NCBI GenBank assembly: GCA_020540725.1
Contig: JAJBSL010000023.1
Span: 1 to 36,343, forward strand
Direction of reading: 5' to 3'
DNA length: 36,343 nt
Origin: Lachnospiraceae bacterium EP-SM-12S-S03
GTDB taxonomy: Bacteria > Bacillota > Clostridia > Lachnospirales > Lachnospiraceae
Of this stretch, positions 1 through 7,487 are shown piece by piece. How positions within the stretch are numbered: the stretch's first letter is position 1; the number at the start of each line of letters is the position of its first letter. The notes below the pieces were generated by a model. The model was not told the DNA's origin, searched no databases, and saw only the letters and a program-made list of their open reading frames with translations. Made by a program: the position numbers and the translations under genes.

Positions 1-73
1 TTTCCTGGCAGGGATCGCAGAGTAAACAATGGTAACTAATTAACCTGCTGAGTTTTGCTCAGTTTGAAGCGGA

Positions 74-298
74 ATGGCGCTCCGTTCCTCTGGAACGGAT
101 GCGCAGTTCTTGCGGAATATGCACGCAATCATTTATAGTATTGCTGAAACAGCAAAGGCAAACAACTTAAAACCATATGATTATTTTGTCTATCTTCTGG
201 AGGAGATTCCAAATCATATGGATGGGGGAGATCGATCCTTCCTAGAAGATCTGTTACCATGGTCTGATAAACTACCGGAAGGAATTCGAAAACAGTGA
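74..298 (+). pseudogene. IS66-family transposase, C-terminal remnant
   Basis: Only the last part of an IS66 transposase is present. From about residue 16 the reading frame matches the IS66 C-terminal element: YSIAETAKANNLKPYDYF, then LLEEIPNH and DLLPWSDKLPE. The first 15 residues do not look like transposase, and the sequence before position 115 contains no upstream catalytic core, so the gene is truncated at its 5' side. The 3' flank has the hairpin expected after an IS66 transposase and then sequence resembling an IS66 right end. It marks the left edge of the accessory region and cannot be active alone. Confidence 0.7.
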
Positions 299-306
299 TA
301 ACCAGG

Positions 307-332
307 AACCGCCCAACATGGCGGTTCTTAAT
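307..332 (+). terminator. Hairpin after IS66 remnant
   Basis: AACCGCC and GGCGGTT form a perfect 7-bp stem around a CAACAT loop just after the transposase stop, followed by a T-rich run. It probably ends transcription of the element. The sequence that follows to about 362 resembles the right terminus of IS66 elements, from memory only. Confidence 0.5.
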
Positions 333-440
333 TTTTCAAGGTACTCGCTATTGAGCGTTTACGAAATTACCGTGGGTAACAGGTAAATTTGATGATGAGG
401 ACGAGTAATCTTTTCCTCTTGCATGGAAGATACAGTAAAC

Positions 441-501
441 AAAAAGCCCGATCAAGAGTGCAAAGCACCACAATGGTGGCAAGCTCTTGACAGGACTTTT
501 T
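441..501. terminator. Nested inverted repeat ending the restriction-modification operon
   Basis: TCAAGAG (452-458) pairs with CTCTTGA (484-490). Inside, CACCA (66-70 of the 400s) pairs with TGGTG (474-478). Outside, AAAAAG (441-446) faces CTTTTT (496-501). Read on the minus strand this follows the methyltransferase stop by about 20 bp and ends in a T-run, so it can serve as its terminator. A terminator on the plus strand is equally possible. The two-level stem is more elaborate than most clostridial terminators. Confidence 0.5.
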
Positions 502-523
502 CTTAAAAGTTTTAAATAGAATG

Positions 524-1513
524 TTATTCTAACACTTTACGAATTGCTATTGCTATTTCGTATGCTAAATTAACTGGAACAGCATTCCCTATCATTTTAT
601 ACGCATCGTTTATTCCCTTATATATAAATTTAAAATCATCTGGAAATCCTTGTATTCTTGCAATCTCCCTAACCGTCATTCTTCTATAAAGATGCTCTTT
701 CCCCTCAACAAATCTGCAATCATTTTTTCCATGCTTAATCATTTTAGGTGCTTGAGGATGCAACTGACACTGGCGCCCACTAGCTTGAACCGTATATGCT
801 TGCTCGTCCCATTCTTTAACCCTGTTTCGACTCATGAAAATGGGAGAATACGCTCCAACAAAATACTCATTATTATTCAAAGCCTCTGGATTATGCTGAT
901 TATTAGCCAAGGCTGGAATTGCTGTTTCTTGCAAATCCCAAATAATATCTCTAAGTGTTATTTTGTCATGCTCGTTTACTGTAGAGCCCTTAGGAAACTT
1001 AAATTTTATACCCAAATCTTTACGAAAGCCAATGTAAAAAACTCTTTTTCTCTCTTGTGCAACGCCATAATCTTTTGCATTAACAAGCGTTATAGTTACG
1101 TCATAGCCACTTTCCTCAAACATTTTTATTATATTTTCAACAGCCTCAGAATGTCTGTTTGCTAACATTCCCGATACATTTTCCGCCAAAAAAAATTTAG
1201 GTTGTTTATCTCGCAAAATCCGTATATAGTCAAAAAACAATTGTCCTCTATCATCTTCAATGCCACGTAAAGCTCCAGCCTCAGACCAACTCTGACAAGG
1301 TGGTCCACCTATAATCCCATCTATTTCATTCGGAAAATCTTCCTCTTTTATATTTCTAATATCACCTTCAATCAATTGTGTATATGGATGGTTTATCTTG
1401 AATGTTTCCCAAATTGTCTTATCAAACTCATTTGCAACGGCAATATTAAAACCAGCTTTTTCGAATCCTAAATCCAATCCACCACATCCACTAAATAAAC
1501 TGATTAACTTCAT
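524..1513 (-). CDS. DNA (cytosine-5-)-methyltransferase, NgoPII-like (predicted GGCC)
   Basis: This is a 329-residue C5-cytosine methyltransferase that would protect host DNA from the neighbouring nuclease. Motif [12 protein letters not shown] is at 7-17, the catalytic PPCQS loop at 71-75 with nucleophile Cys73, ENVSGM at 111-116, and a QERKRV motif near 155. The C-terminal RIQGFP and [13 protein letters not shown] motifs are intact, so all usual C5 blocks are present. From memory the whole length closely resembles M.NgoPII of Neisseria, which modifies GGCC. That specificity is inferred from family likeness. The start has an AGGAG 11 bp upstream, and the stop of the restriction gene lies 14 bp upstream, so the two are co-transcribed with the methylase second. 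Confidence 0.93.
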   Translation of the reverse strand: MKLISLFSGCGGLDLGFEKAGFNIAVANEFDKTIWETFKINHPYTQLIEGDIRNIKEEDFPNEIDGIIGGPPCQSWSEAGALRGIEDDRGQLFFDYIRILRDKQPKFFLAENVSGMLANRHSEAVENIIKMFEESGYDVTITLVNAKDYGVAQERKRVFYIGFRKDLGIKFKFPKGSTVNEHDKITLRDIIWDLQETAIPALANNQHNPEALNNNEYFVGAYSPIFMSRNRVKEWDEQAYTVQASGRQCQLHPQAPKMIKHGKNDCRFVEGKEHLYRRMTVREIARIQGFPDDFKFIYKGINDAYKMIGNAVPVNLAYEIAIAIRKVLE

Positions 1514-1527
1514 CTCTATTTCTTCTC

Positions 1528-2367
1528 CTATCTTGCAAATGTTATTAGTTTTGCTCCACGTAATTGTGCTGGATTATCTGGGTTTTTAATTTTTATCTCT
1601 TTAATATTTAATAATTCATTTGTATCTGCTAAATCGATTAGGTATTTAGTATTATTGAGTTTATTCCACTTGTCATCATTGATAATACACATGAAATTAA
1701 AGTCTTTATCCATATTTCTTTTATAAATATATTCAAATACGTTCCAAGGATTTTCAATCCCCCACATACCTCTAACTCGCATATATGTAATCCCTAACGG
1801 ATCTACTTTATTTATTCTTCCCAACTCATTTGTTTCTGCAAATTCTACTCCGTGAATAGACTCAACTCCATTTTTTATAGTTGATTTAATGCGTCTATAA
1901 CATTCATCATTTGCACAATAGTCTAGACCATATACCATACATAAATGCTTCAAATTATTATTTTTAACTACACCGACAACATAGATTATATCTTTTTCTT
2001 TCCAATTTTCTGCATTTTTACAAGCACTAGAAATCATATTACTATCGGATAATAATTTTTGTTTCGGATAGCTAGAGTTTAATGCTAATGCCGAATTAGG
2101 ACTTTCAATCTTCTTAACTTCAATCGCATCCCCATCCCAAAGCATTGCATCCGGTGGATTAGAGTTATTGCCTAAATAAGAAAACACTTCACTAATTTTT
2201 TCTAATCTTGCAGTTTCTTCCATATCAAATGTATTTGCAAATAAATCTTTCACATATTCCTCCAACGCATCTCCGGAGTTATTTGCTCGATTTCGTCCTT
2301 GATAATATTCTGTGAGATGTATCACAGGATTATTTACCAAATGTATTACTGCATCAATAATATTCAT
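1528..2367 (-). CDS. Type II restriction endonuclease, NgoPII family
   Basis: This 279-residue protein resembles R.NgoPII (Pfam RE_NgoPII) along its length. It starts with [14 protein letters not shown], carries [13 protein letters not shown] near 32-44, and has a likely PD-(D/E)XK active site in [17 protein letters not shown] near 71-87 (Asp then E-V-K). It ends with the family's [24 protein letters not shown] block. The enzyme is expected to cut unmethylated GGCC. Start choice is supported by AAGGAGAT 8 bp upstream. It is the first of the pair and its stop codon overlaps the ribosome site of the methyltransferase, which keeps the two genes coupled. It looks intact. Confidence 0.88.
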   Translation of the reverse strand: MNIIDAVIHLVNNPVIHLTEYYQGRNRANNSGDALEEYVKDLFANTFDMEETARLEKISEVFSYLGNNSNPPDAMLWDGDAIEVKKIESPNSALALNSSYPKQKLLSDSNMISSACKNAENWKEKDIIYVVGVVKNNNLKHLCMVYGLDYCANDECYRRIKSTIKNGVESIHGVEFAETNELGRINKVDPLGITYMRVRGMWGIENPWNVFEYIYKRNMDKDFNFMCIINDDKWNKLNNTKYLIDLADTNELLNIKEIKIKNPDNPAQLRGAKLITFAR

Positions 2368-2416
2368 AGATAACTTATCTCCTTTTTATTAACTTTTTTA
2401 ATGATTATACCATATC

Positions 2417-3742
2417 TTAATGGCCATTACATACCCTAATACATATTTCCTTTAAATCACGGGATACATCCAATTCTCCTGTATATATCTTATTTTTTAA
2501 AAAAGTACATTCATATACTTCATAAATTTTTTCAAATCCTATCTGATAACTTTCATCCTCATCTGTAGCATTTCCTCCAAAGCGACAAATTAATTTTCGC
2601 AGACTAGAAATATTCCCACACAACTCTTTGAATATGTTTCCTTTACCCTCCATAAATTGACTTTTTTCTGTTTGGCTTACTATATCTAATACCAAAATTA
2701 TAGGTATGAACATTGATAAAATACAACCTTGAGCCAAAGAATCATTATAATACTGCTTAGACGTAGCCTCCACATTTTGTTGAAAAATAATTGTATCTCT
2801 CAACGACAAATTATAATATTCACTCAATTCATTCACTATTTTCTTCAAATGGTACTGTTCTTGATTTGTTTGTAATATATCATTCCTTTTCAAATATTGT
2901 GGAATTTCAGGCAGATATACATTTATATCAAAAAATTTGTTCAAATATCCTGTGGAATTAAACGAAGTCCCATAAAATTTTGAAATCGTATGTATCAGTT
3001 GCTCTTTGTTTACAGATACAACAAAAATTATGCGTTCATCATCAAAATAATGCTTTATGCGTTCTAAAAGTTCAATTGCATAATTAGGTCTGCATCTATC
3101 TAATTCATCAATAAAAACCACTAACTTTTGAGCACTTTCAACGATTATTTCATCCAAAATTTCTTTTACTGTTTGACGAATTTCTTCTGCGGTTTTTATT
3201 TCTTCTAATATATCTTTTCCTATGAGCATTTCTTTGGTTTTTTCAAAATCTCCTGATATTTGACCAAAAGGTAATGTTATGGCAAAAGGAGATAGTAACG
3301 ATAATATTTTTTCTCCTATCCCTTTATTATCCATAGTTGTAGATACATATTTCCCACATTCTTTTACTAATATATATAACAATGACATCAATGGGTCTTT
3401 ATGACAATCATATAACCACGAATTATAATATATCGGTAAAAATGTATTATTTAATTTTACACTTCCCAATTCAGAATTTAAAAAGAAAGACTCTAAATCT
3501 GTAACATCTTGTTCTAGACGTTTTTTTGTCAAATAGCTTAGTGTCATTTCAATTTGTCTTATATAGAAAGTTTTTCCCTCTCCCCACCTTGCATCCAAAC
3601 TAATAAACATATTTGTATCAATTATGTCTAACCCCTCAATAAAATCTTTTATAGAAGCTACTCTCCCATATTCATTGTTTTTTATTGCATTCAATATATT
3701 CTTATCTGTTGCATCTATATTGTACTTTTTAAATTTTTTCAT
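2417..3742 (-). CDS. KAP-family P-loop NTPase
   Basis: This 441-residue protein has the hallmarks of KAP NTPases. The Walker A variant ARWGEGKTF is at 51-59, with YYNSWLYD at 105-112 (the conserved W region after it) and an extended Walker B VVFIDELDRCRP at 208-219. A sensor-like VSVNKEQL follows, then the GYLNKFFD motif near 265-272. A hydrophobic stretch around CILSMFIPIILVLDI (340-355) could be a membrane or buried helix. GGAGAT precedes the start. It lies 49 bp upstream of the restriction gene on the same strand, so it may be part of the same transcript. KAP proteins occur in bacterial immunity islands, but a defence role here is inferred from context. Confidence 0.82.
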   Translation of the reverse strand: MKKFKKYNIDATDKNILNAIKNNEYGRVASIKDFIEGLDIIDTNMFISLDARWGEGKTFYIRQIEMTLSYLTKKRLEQDVTDLESFFLNSELGSVKLNNTFLPIYYNSWLYDCHKDPLMSLLYILVKECGKYVSTTMDNKGIGEKILSLLSPFAITLPFGQISGDFEKTKEMLIGKDILEEIKTAEEIRQTVKEILDEIIVESAQKLVVFIDELDRCRPNYAIELLERIKHYFDDERIIFVVSVNKEQLIHTISKFYGTSFNSTGYLNKFFDINVYLPEIPQYLKRNDILQTNQEQYHLKKIVNELSEYYNLSLRDTIIFQQNVEATSKQYYNDSLAQGCILSMFIPIILVLDIVSQTEKSQFMEGKGNIFKELCGNISSLRKLICRFGGNATDEDESYQIGFEKIYEVYECTFLKNKIYTGELDVSRDLKEICIRVCNGH

Positions 3743-4068
3743 TTTTTATCTCCATAATTATTAGATTTACAAATCATATCCGGACATCTTTCAAAAGTTG
3801 TAAACTTGTTGTAAAATCAGCCCTTATATATCACAATTCCTTTAAAACAAAACTTTTTAGAAGAAAAAGTAACTCCTGCCGTGGCAGATGAAAAGTATTT
3901 TAATCATGTTCTTATATCTCCTTAAATCGTCGTATTTCCTTGTATTTAAAGGCTTTTTACAACTTTCATTTTTCTTGTAGTTTCTGTATCTTCTTATAAA
4001 TTCTCATGTTTGGGCAGTCAAAAGTTGTAAAACAGATAGTATTTTATCATACAAAAACACATTATCAA
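3743..4068. other. Gene-free spacer with repeated CAAAAGTTGTAAA words
   Basis: No gene is evident in this 326-bp AT-rich stretch. Besides repeat copy 1 it holds a second direct CAAAAGTTGTAAA at 4019-4031 and an inverted version, TTTTTACAACTTTC, at 3954-3967. The same word recurs at 5348-5360. Such clustered direct and inverted words fit integrase arm sites or a regulator's operators. The promoter of the KAP gene should also lie here. Confidence 0.5.
3771..3888. repeat. Attachment-site-like repeat, copy 1
   Basis: This segment aligns with 5327-5445 at a nearly constant offset of 1556-1557 bp. Shared parts are AAATCATATC at the left, CAAAAGTTGTAAA (3792-3804), a following TTGTAA half-repeat, and AACTCCT-N-CC-N-TGGCA (3871-3886). 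Read on the minus strand, the core encodes an ILFICHGRS-like peptide, close to the VLFVCHG start of low-molecular-weight protein tyrosine phosphatases. The pattern of a core plus short arm repeats is what tyrosine recombinases leave, but no recombinase gene is present. Confidence 0.55.
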
Positions 4069-5226
4069 CTACATTATTTTTTCTAAAATCTCTGTTTCTA
4101 AACGTTCTCTAATTTGCTTAAAATCTAAATTCTTAATTTTTTCTGCCCTTACACTTGCATTTAAGTATCCACTATCCAAAAGTTCTCGATTTTTACATAT
4201 ATCGTTAATGTTCATTTGATGAATTGAAAACGGATAATCATTTTCTATAACAAAAGCCTTTACTGGATTAACTTGCATAGCATCAATAATTCCATTATCT
4301 GCAGTTCCAAAGAACGAAAGAATAACTTGTTCTGTATTTTTCATATTATCTCTTAACATAATCTGTTCTACCAACCTAATATGATAAATATCCCATGCAA
4401 CATTTAAGATATTTTTTATCACATCATTATTATTTTTTATTTTTTTAAATACTTTATGAGTTCTATTATCATCCATTATATATAAAGATAATATTACAAT
4501 TTCTTTTTCTAAATAACAATTCAAGACATCTAAACAATATTTTATAAACATATCAACTTTTTTGTTTTTTTCTGAGTTATCGTAAGTTTTTATTAAATAT
4601 GCTTTCATAATACAGCAACATACTATATTAAATTGCTCTAAATTTTTTTCTTGAGCAAGTGCCATATCATATATTTGTTTTATTCTCATATAATCATCTT
4701 CCGATAAATAAATATTTCCCATATCTTTATTAATCGTTGAAATATTATCTAACTTCACAAAAGATGTTATCATTTCTGAAAGAATCCTCAAATCAATCTT
4801 GGTTTACACTCTCTCCATAAGTGCTGTTGTCATTCCGATTTGAAATCCTGTATTTTTTAAATGACTAAGATAATTCAAAAATTCATTTTCATCAAGATTT
4901 ATTTTATGTCCCATCATTACTTTGTTTAAATATGTAAGAATATTTAAATCAAAATCTATTGTTTTACCAACACGTACTAGACTTCTTTCGAAAAGATGTT
5001 TCGAATCCAAAATCCATGTTTTCGTATAATCTCCTATTCCCCAAATCCCAAACTTTCCTATCTTCTTATTTTTTACAGAATCATCGAAATTCGAACCTTC
5101 TTCATCAAACAAAAATATTCGACAATCGCCTAATAGGAATTTATATGCCTTAAATTTTTCTATTTTTTCAATTGTATTCGAGGATTGTATAATATCCATT
5201 ATAGCCATTTTTTTATATTCGTTCAT
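4069..5226 (-). pseudogene. Unidentified gene of about 385 codons interrupted by an in-frame TAA
   Basis: Two open stretches, 4804-5226 (140 residues) and 4069-4791 (240 residues), are in the same frame, separated only by TAA at 4804-4806. The intervening sequence reads T-K-I-D-L-R and continues without a break. The second stretch has only a TTG start and no ribosome site, so the simplest reading is one gene with a nonsense codon. I do not recognise the family with certainty. FDLNILTYL (about 92-100), AWDIYHIRLVEQ and FFGTADNGIID carry acidic residues spaced as in PIN-like nucleases, which is a weak hint. The gene is very AT-rich and sits alone between the two repeat copies. Confidence 0.7.
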
Positions 5227-5326
5227 TCTTTGTATCGTTTCACCTACCTATACTAATTTCATTTCGAATTTTGTATATATAACCTGCATATAACTTTCTT
5301 TTTTATGCTGAAAACATCTCTATATT

Positions 5327-5445
5327 AAATCATATCGGAACACTTTTCAAAAGTTGTAAAATCGTTGTAATGTACTCTCCTATCGTGTGGAAAACCGCAT
5401 AAAATAAGAAGATTTAGGCAAAAGAGAAACTCCTTCCATGGCATA
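5327..5445. repeat. Attachment-site-like repeat, copy 2
   Basis: This is the partner of the copy at 3771-3888. CAAAAGTTGTAAA is at 5348-5360 and AACTCCTTCCATGGCATA at 5428-5445. On the minus strand the core reads MIRVLFVCHGRSF, resembling the start of a low-molecular-weight protein tyrosine phosphatase but diverging at once. The two copies bracket the broken 385-codon gene exactly, as expected for a passenger cassette between attL and attR. Confidence 0.55.
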
Positions 5446-5547
5446 CAAAGAGAACACGTATCATCTCTTTGCCCTGTCCAGCACTAGGATTTATAGGGGT
5501 TTGTGATATATTTTTCATTGTTTTAAGTCCTTTCGTGAGTTTTCCCA

Positions 5548-5621
5548 GTGCCCGTCTGGGAATACTTGTGATACGCAGATGTGATATGAAATGTGATATA
5601 GCACACCTCCGTATCACATCC
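5548..5621. repeat. GTGATA-rich inverted repeats in the scar
   Basis: Around CTTGTGATACGCAGATGTGATATG the word TGTGATA recurs in both orientations. GTGATACG and CGTATCAC face each other about 40 bp apart (about 5570-5617), with AATGTGATATAG between. It could be a remnant regulator or recombinase binding region. No intact gene is attached to it. Confidence 0.3.
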
Positions 5622-5628
5622 ATATTTT

Positions 5629-5852
5629 TAAGCTGTTTCTTGCTCGTTCATAGGCTCTGTATCTTCGATACAATCGAGGTCGGGAGCACCTAGCTCCGCT
5701 TTTCGGTTCAGAGGGTAAATCGAATATTGTTTGTTGTTAATAATCTTTCTGTATTCATTTGTCGTATTCTAATATCATGAAATGCAGAATTGTTTTTTCC
5801 TTTTCTCCCATTCCCAACAATAACCAGCAAGCATTCTAGAGTGTTCTGATTT
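5629..5852 (-). pseudogene. Degenerate gene debris, including a DUF2075-like tail
   Basis: On the minus strand, about 5776-5852 reads SRMLAGYCWEWEKRKKQ, which resembles the AGYCWEW signature near the C-terminus of DUF2075 (helicase/Schlafen-like) ATPases, and then hits a stop. Further downstream in another frame, about 5629-5757 stays open as IYPLNRKAELGAPDLDCIED and ends in TAA at 5629-5631. Neither piece has a start or ribosome site. This looks like the wreck of one or two genes. The DUF2075 match rests on a short motif remembered from the family, so confidence is low. Confidence 0.3.
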
Positions 5853-5943
5853 TATTTTTCTCAATGATAAGATTACGCACTTTAAAAATTCATTTTTAAA
5901 CCTTCATATACAATCATTACATTACTCCAGTTTTTCTTTAATA

Positions 5944-6446
5944 TTACTTCCCAACCTTTTTCACATACCTCAGCGCACATATTTCATCGCCTTTTGCAAT
6001 GCATTTCGGCAATTCTAGCTTACTGTCATACATTTTTCCGATACCATGATCTCCGCACATTGCCGTATCACATAAAAATGCGATTTCCTCATCTGAGCAC
6101 CCTTGCTTTTGCCAGGCCTTCACAAGCGGGCAGTAATGAAAATCCAAAGACAATTTATCATCCGTGCTTTCCACAACGTCCATTTCAAATACCCACTGTG
6201 CCGCTTTGTAAACAATGTTTTCTTTAAGCCTTTCAAACTTTTGGTCCTGCCTTTTTTGACAAGATTTTTCCCATGAATATACCCACATCTTGAAATAGCT
6301 CTCTGCGCAAATTTTGTCGGGTCAATTCCTTCTTTTTTCGCCTCATCACAAAGAAGATACAACCAAAGCGCACGGTGTTCCAACTGTTCACGGATTGCAG
6401 CAATCAGTTTATTTTTAATTTTCGGTTCATTTTTAATCTTTGACAT
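5944..6446 (-). pseudogene. L-2-amino-thiazoline-4-carboxylate hydrolase family, frameshifted
   Basis: The N-terminal part (from 6446, MSKIKNEPKIKNKL) and the C-terminal part (to 5944) lie in different frames. The C-terminal piece carries the family signature FHYCPLVKAWQKQGCSDEE, then DTAMCGDHGIG. Joining them at the A6 tract on the minus strand (6252-6257) gives one continuous protein of about 167 residues, so a one-base indel in a homopolymer is the likely cause. AGGAGG precedes the start. The family (ATC_hydrolase) opens a thiazoline ring on the way to cysteine, but many members have unknown substrates. A sequencing error is a real alternative. Confidence 0.65.
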
Positions 6447-6464
6447 ACGAATTCAACCTACCTC

Positions 6465-6884
6465 CTAAAACTCAAATAAATTAAGCCCTGTCTCTTTGTC
6501 AAATCTCCGGTCTACTTTTCCTTCAACTATCTGAATCACCATCTCACACGTAGCACTGACAAATGCCTGATTCAAATGTCCTCCAAACACTTCCCCTCTT
6601 TCATTTCCGGCGCTCATGTGCAGATGACAGTAAAATTCATCCTGCATTGTATTGATGGTTCCTGTCAAAGAGACAATTTCAAAGTTACCTTCAAATTCAT
6701 TTGCCTGATAATGTTTTTCGTCAATCAGAAATACGCCGGCAGTAAATCGGTTAACCGCTCCCAAAGCCTGCACACTTGCCAATTTAATTTCTTCTTTTAA
6801 TGCAAGTTCTTTTACCTGCGTAAGAATCTCTTCTCCTTTATCAATTCTTGCAATAATCATATTTCCAAATCTTCTGTAATCCAT
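6465..6884 (-). CDS. PPC/DUF296-domain protein
   Basis: The product of 139 residues is a single PPC (plants and prokaryotes conserved, DUF296) domain. It has the family's CHLHMSAGNERGEVFGGHL block near 92-110 with the conserved histidines, preceded by VQALGAVNRFTAGVF. Bacterial single-domain members are small trimeric proteins, often described as DNA-binding by analogy with plant AT-hook proteins, and their role is unclear. I chose ATG at 6884 because an AGGTTT/GGAGG site lies 7 bp upstream; an upstream in-frame extension to 6947 lacks a ribosome site. It is 18 bp upstream of the frameshifted hydrolase gene and probably shares its transcript. Confidence 0.8.
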   Translation of the reverse strand: MDYRRFGNMIIARIDKGEEILTQVKELALKEEIKLASVQALGAVNRFTAGVFLIDEKHYQANEFEGNFEIVSLTGTINTMQDEFYCHLHMSAGNERGEVFGGHLNQAFVSATCEMVIQIVEGKVDRRFDKETGLNLFEF

Positions 6885-7001
6885 AGCGAAACCTCCATAT
6901 AAAATTTTTCTTTTCTTAATTATAACATCACACTTGCTATTCTGCATTACACATTTTTCTAAACCTTCACAAATGGTTTCGAGTTTCTTTTCTATGCATA
7001 A

Positions 7002-7030
7002 TTGTCTTTTTAACGGAAAAATGATATGAT
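7002..7030 (+). promoter_or_regulatory. Promoter of the DtxR-family gene
   Basis: TTGTCT (7002-7007) and TATGAT (7025-7030) are separated by 17 bp, a good housekeeping sigma factor match. GAGGAGG follows before the ATG. No TTAG-N6-CTAA box is seen here, so self-regulation through that motif is not apparent. Confidence 0.6.
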
Positions 7031-7053
7031 ATAAAAACGAGGAGGAATACGCT

Positions 7054-7434
7054 ATGAGTTATATTAAACATCGTGCAGACGAATCCCTTGAAGATTATTT
7101 GGAGACGATCCTTTTACTGCAGAAGCGGATGGGACATGTCCGTTCCATAGATATCGCCACGGAAATGAACTTTTCAAAACCGAGCGTCAGCGTTGCCATG
7201 AAGAATTTGCGTGAGAAAGGATACATCAGTATGGCAGATAACGGCCACATCACATTAACTGAGGCCGGTATGCAGCGTGCAACAAATGTTTTGGAACGAC
7301 ATACAATTTTGTCAAACTGGCTGATCAGTATTGGAGTCAGTGAAGAAATCGCCAAACAAGACGCCTGCAAAGTAGAGCATGATTTAAGTGAAGAAAGCTT
7401 TGAAGCAATTAAAAAAATGACCTGTACCTCATAA
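7054..7434 (+). CDS. DtxR/MntR-family metal-dependent transcriptional regulator
   Basis: This 126-residue protein has the DtxR layout: an N-terminal winged helix (SIDIATEMNFSKPSVSVAMK at 31-50, recognition helix), a wing (GHITLTEAG), and a short dimerization and metal domain. Likely metal ligands are visible: Asp14, Glu17, His83, Cys105, Glu108 and His109. A cysteine in the C-x-x-E-H motif is as in DtxR/IdeR, whereas Bacillus MntR has Glu there, so iron is at least as likely as manganese. It lacks the SH3-like third domain, as MntR does. It diverges from the ABC operon only by a shared terminator, and boxes of DtxR type lie upstream of that operon. Confidence 0.88.
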   Translation: MSYIKHRADESLEDYLETILLLQKRMGHVRSIDIATEMNFSKPSVSVAMKNLREKGYISMADNGHITLTEAGMQRATNVLERHTILSNWLISIGVSEEIAKQDACKVEHDLSEESFEAIKKMTCTS

Positions 7435-7454
7435 TTTGAGGTATAGGTCATTTT
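7411..7454. terminator. Bidirectional terminator between dtxR-like gene and ABC operon
   Basis: AATGACCTGTACCTC (7416-7430) pairs with GAGGTATAGGTCATT (7438-7452), a 15-bp stem with one mismatch. It has T-runs on both strands. The left arm overlaps the last codons and stop of the regulator gene, and the structure can also end the convergent ABC operon. Confidence 0.8.
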
Positions 7455-7487
7455 AAATTGAATTACTCTGTATGAAAAAATAAGATT

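Noticed and set aside
385..415. Possible hammerhead ribozyme from GATGATGAGGACGAG
   Set aside because: The conserved CTGATGA and GAAA core elements are not both present, and no closing stems were found.
650..1165. Plus-strand open frame of 171 codons
   Set aside because: It is antisense to the DNA methyltransferase, whose motifs are intact.
4069..4791. Separate 240-residue gene downstream of a 140-residue gene
   Set aside because: The two are in the same frame with only one stop between them, the second start is TTG, and no ribosome site precedes it.
5414..5623. Minus-strand 69-codon open frame ending MIRVLFVCHGRSFSFA
   Set aside because: Only the end resembles the start of a tyrosine phosphatase. 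The rest shows no domain, so it is read as an attachment-site scar, not a gene.
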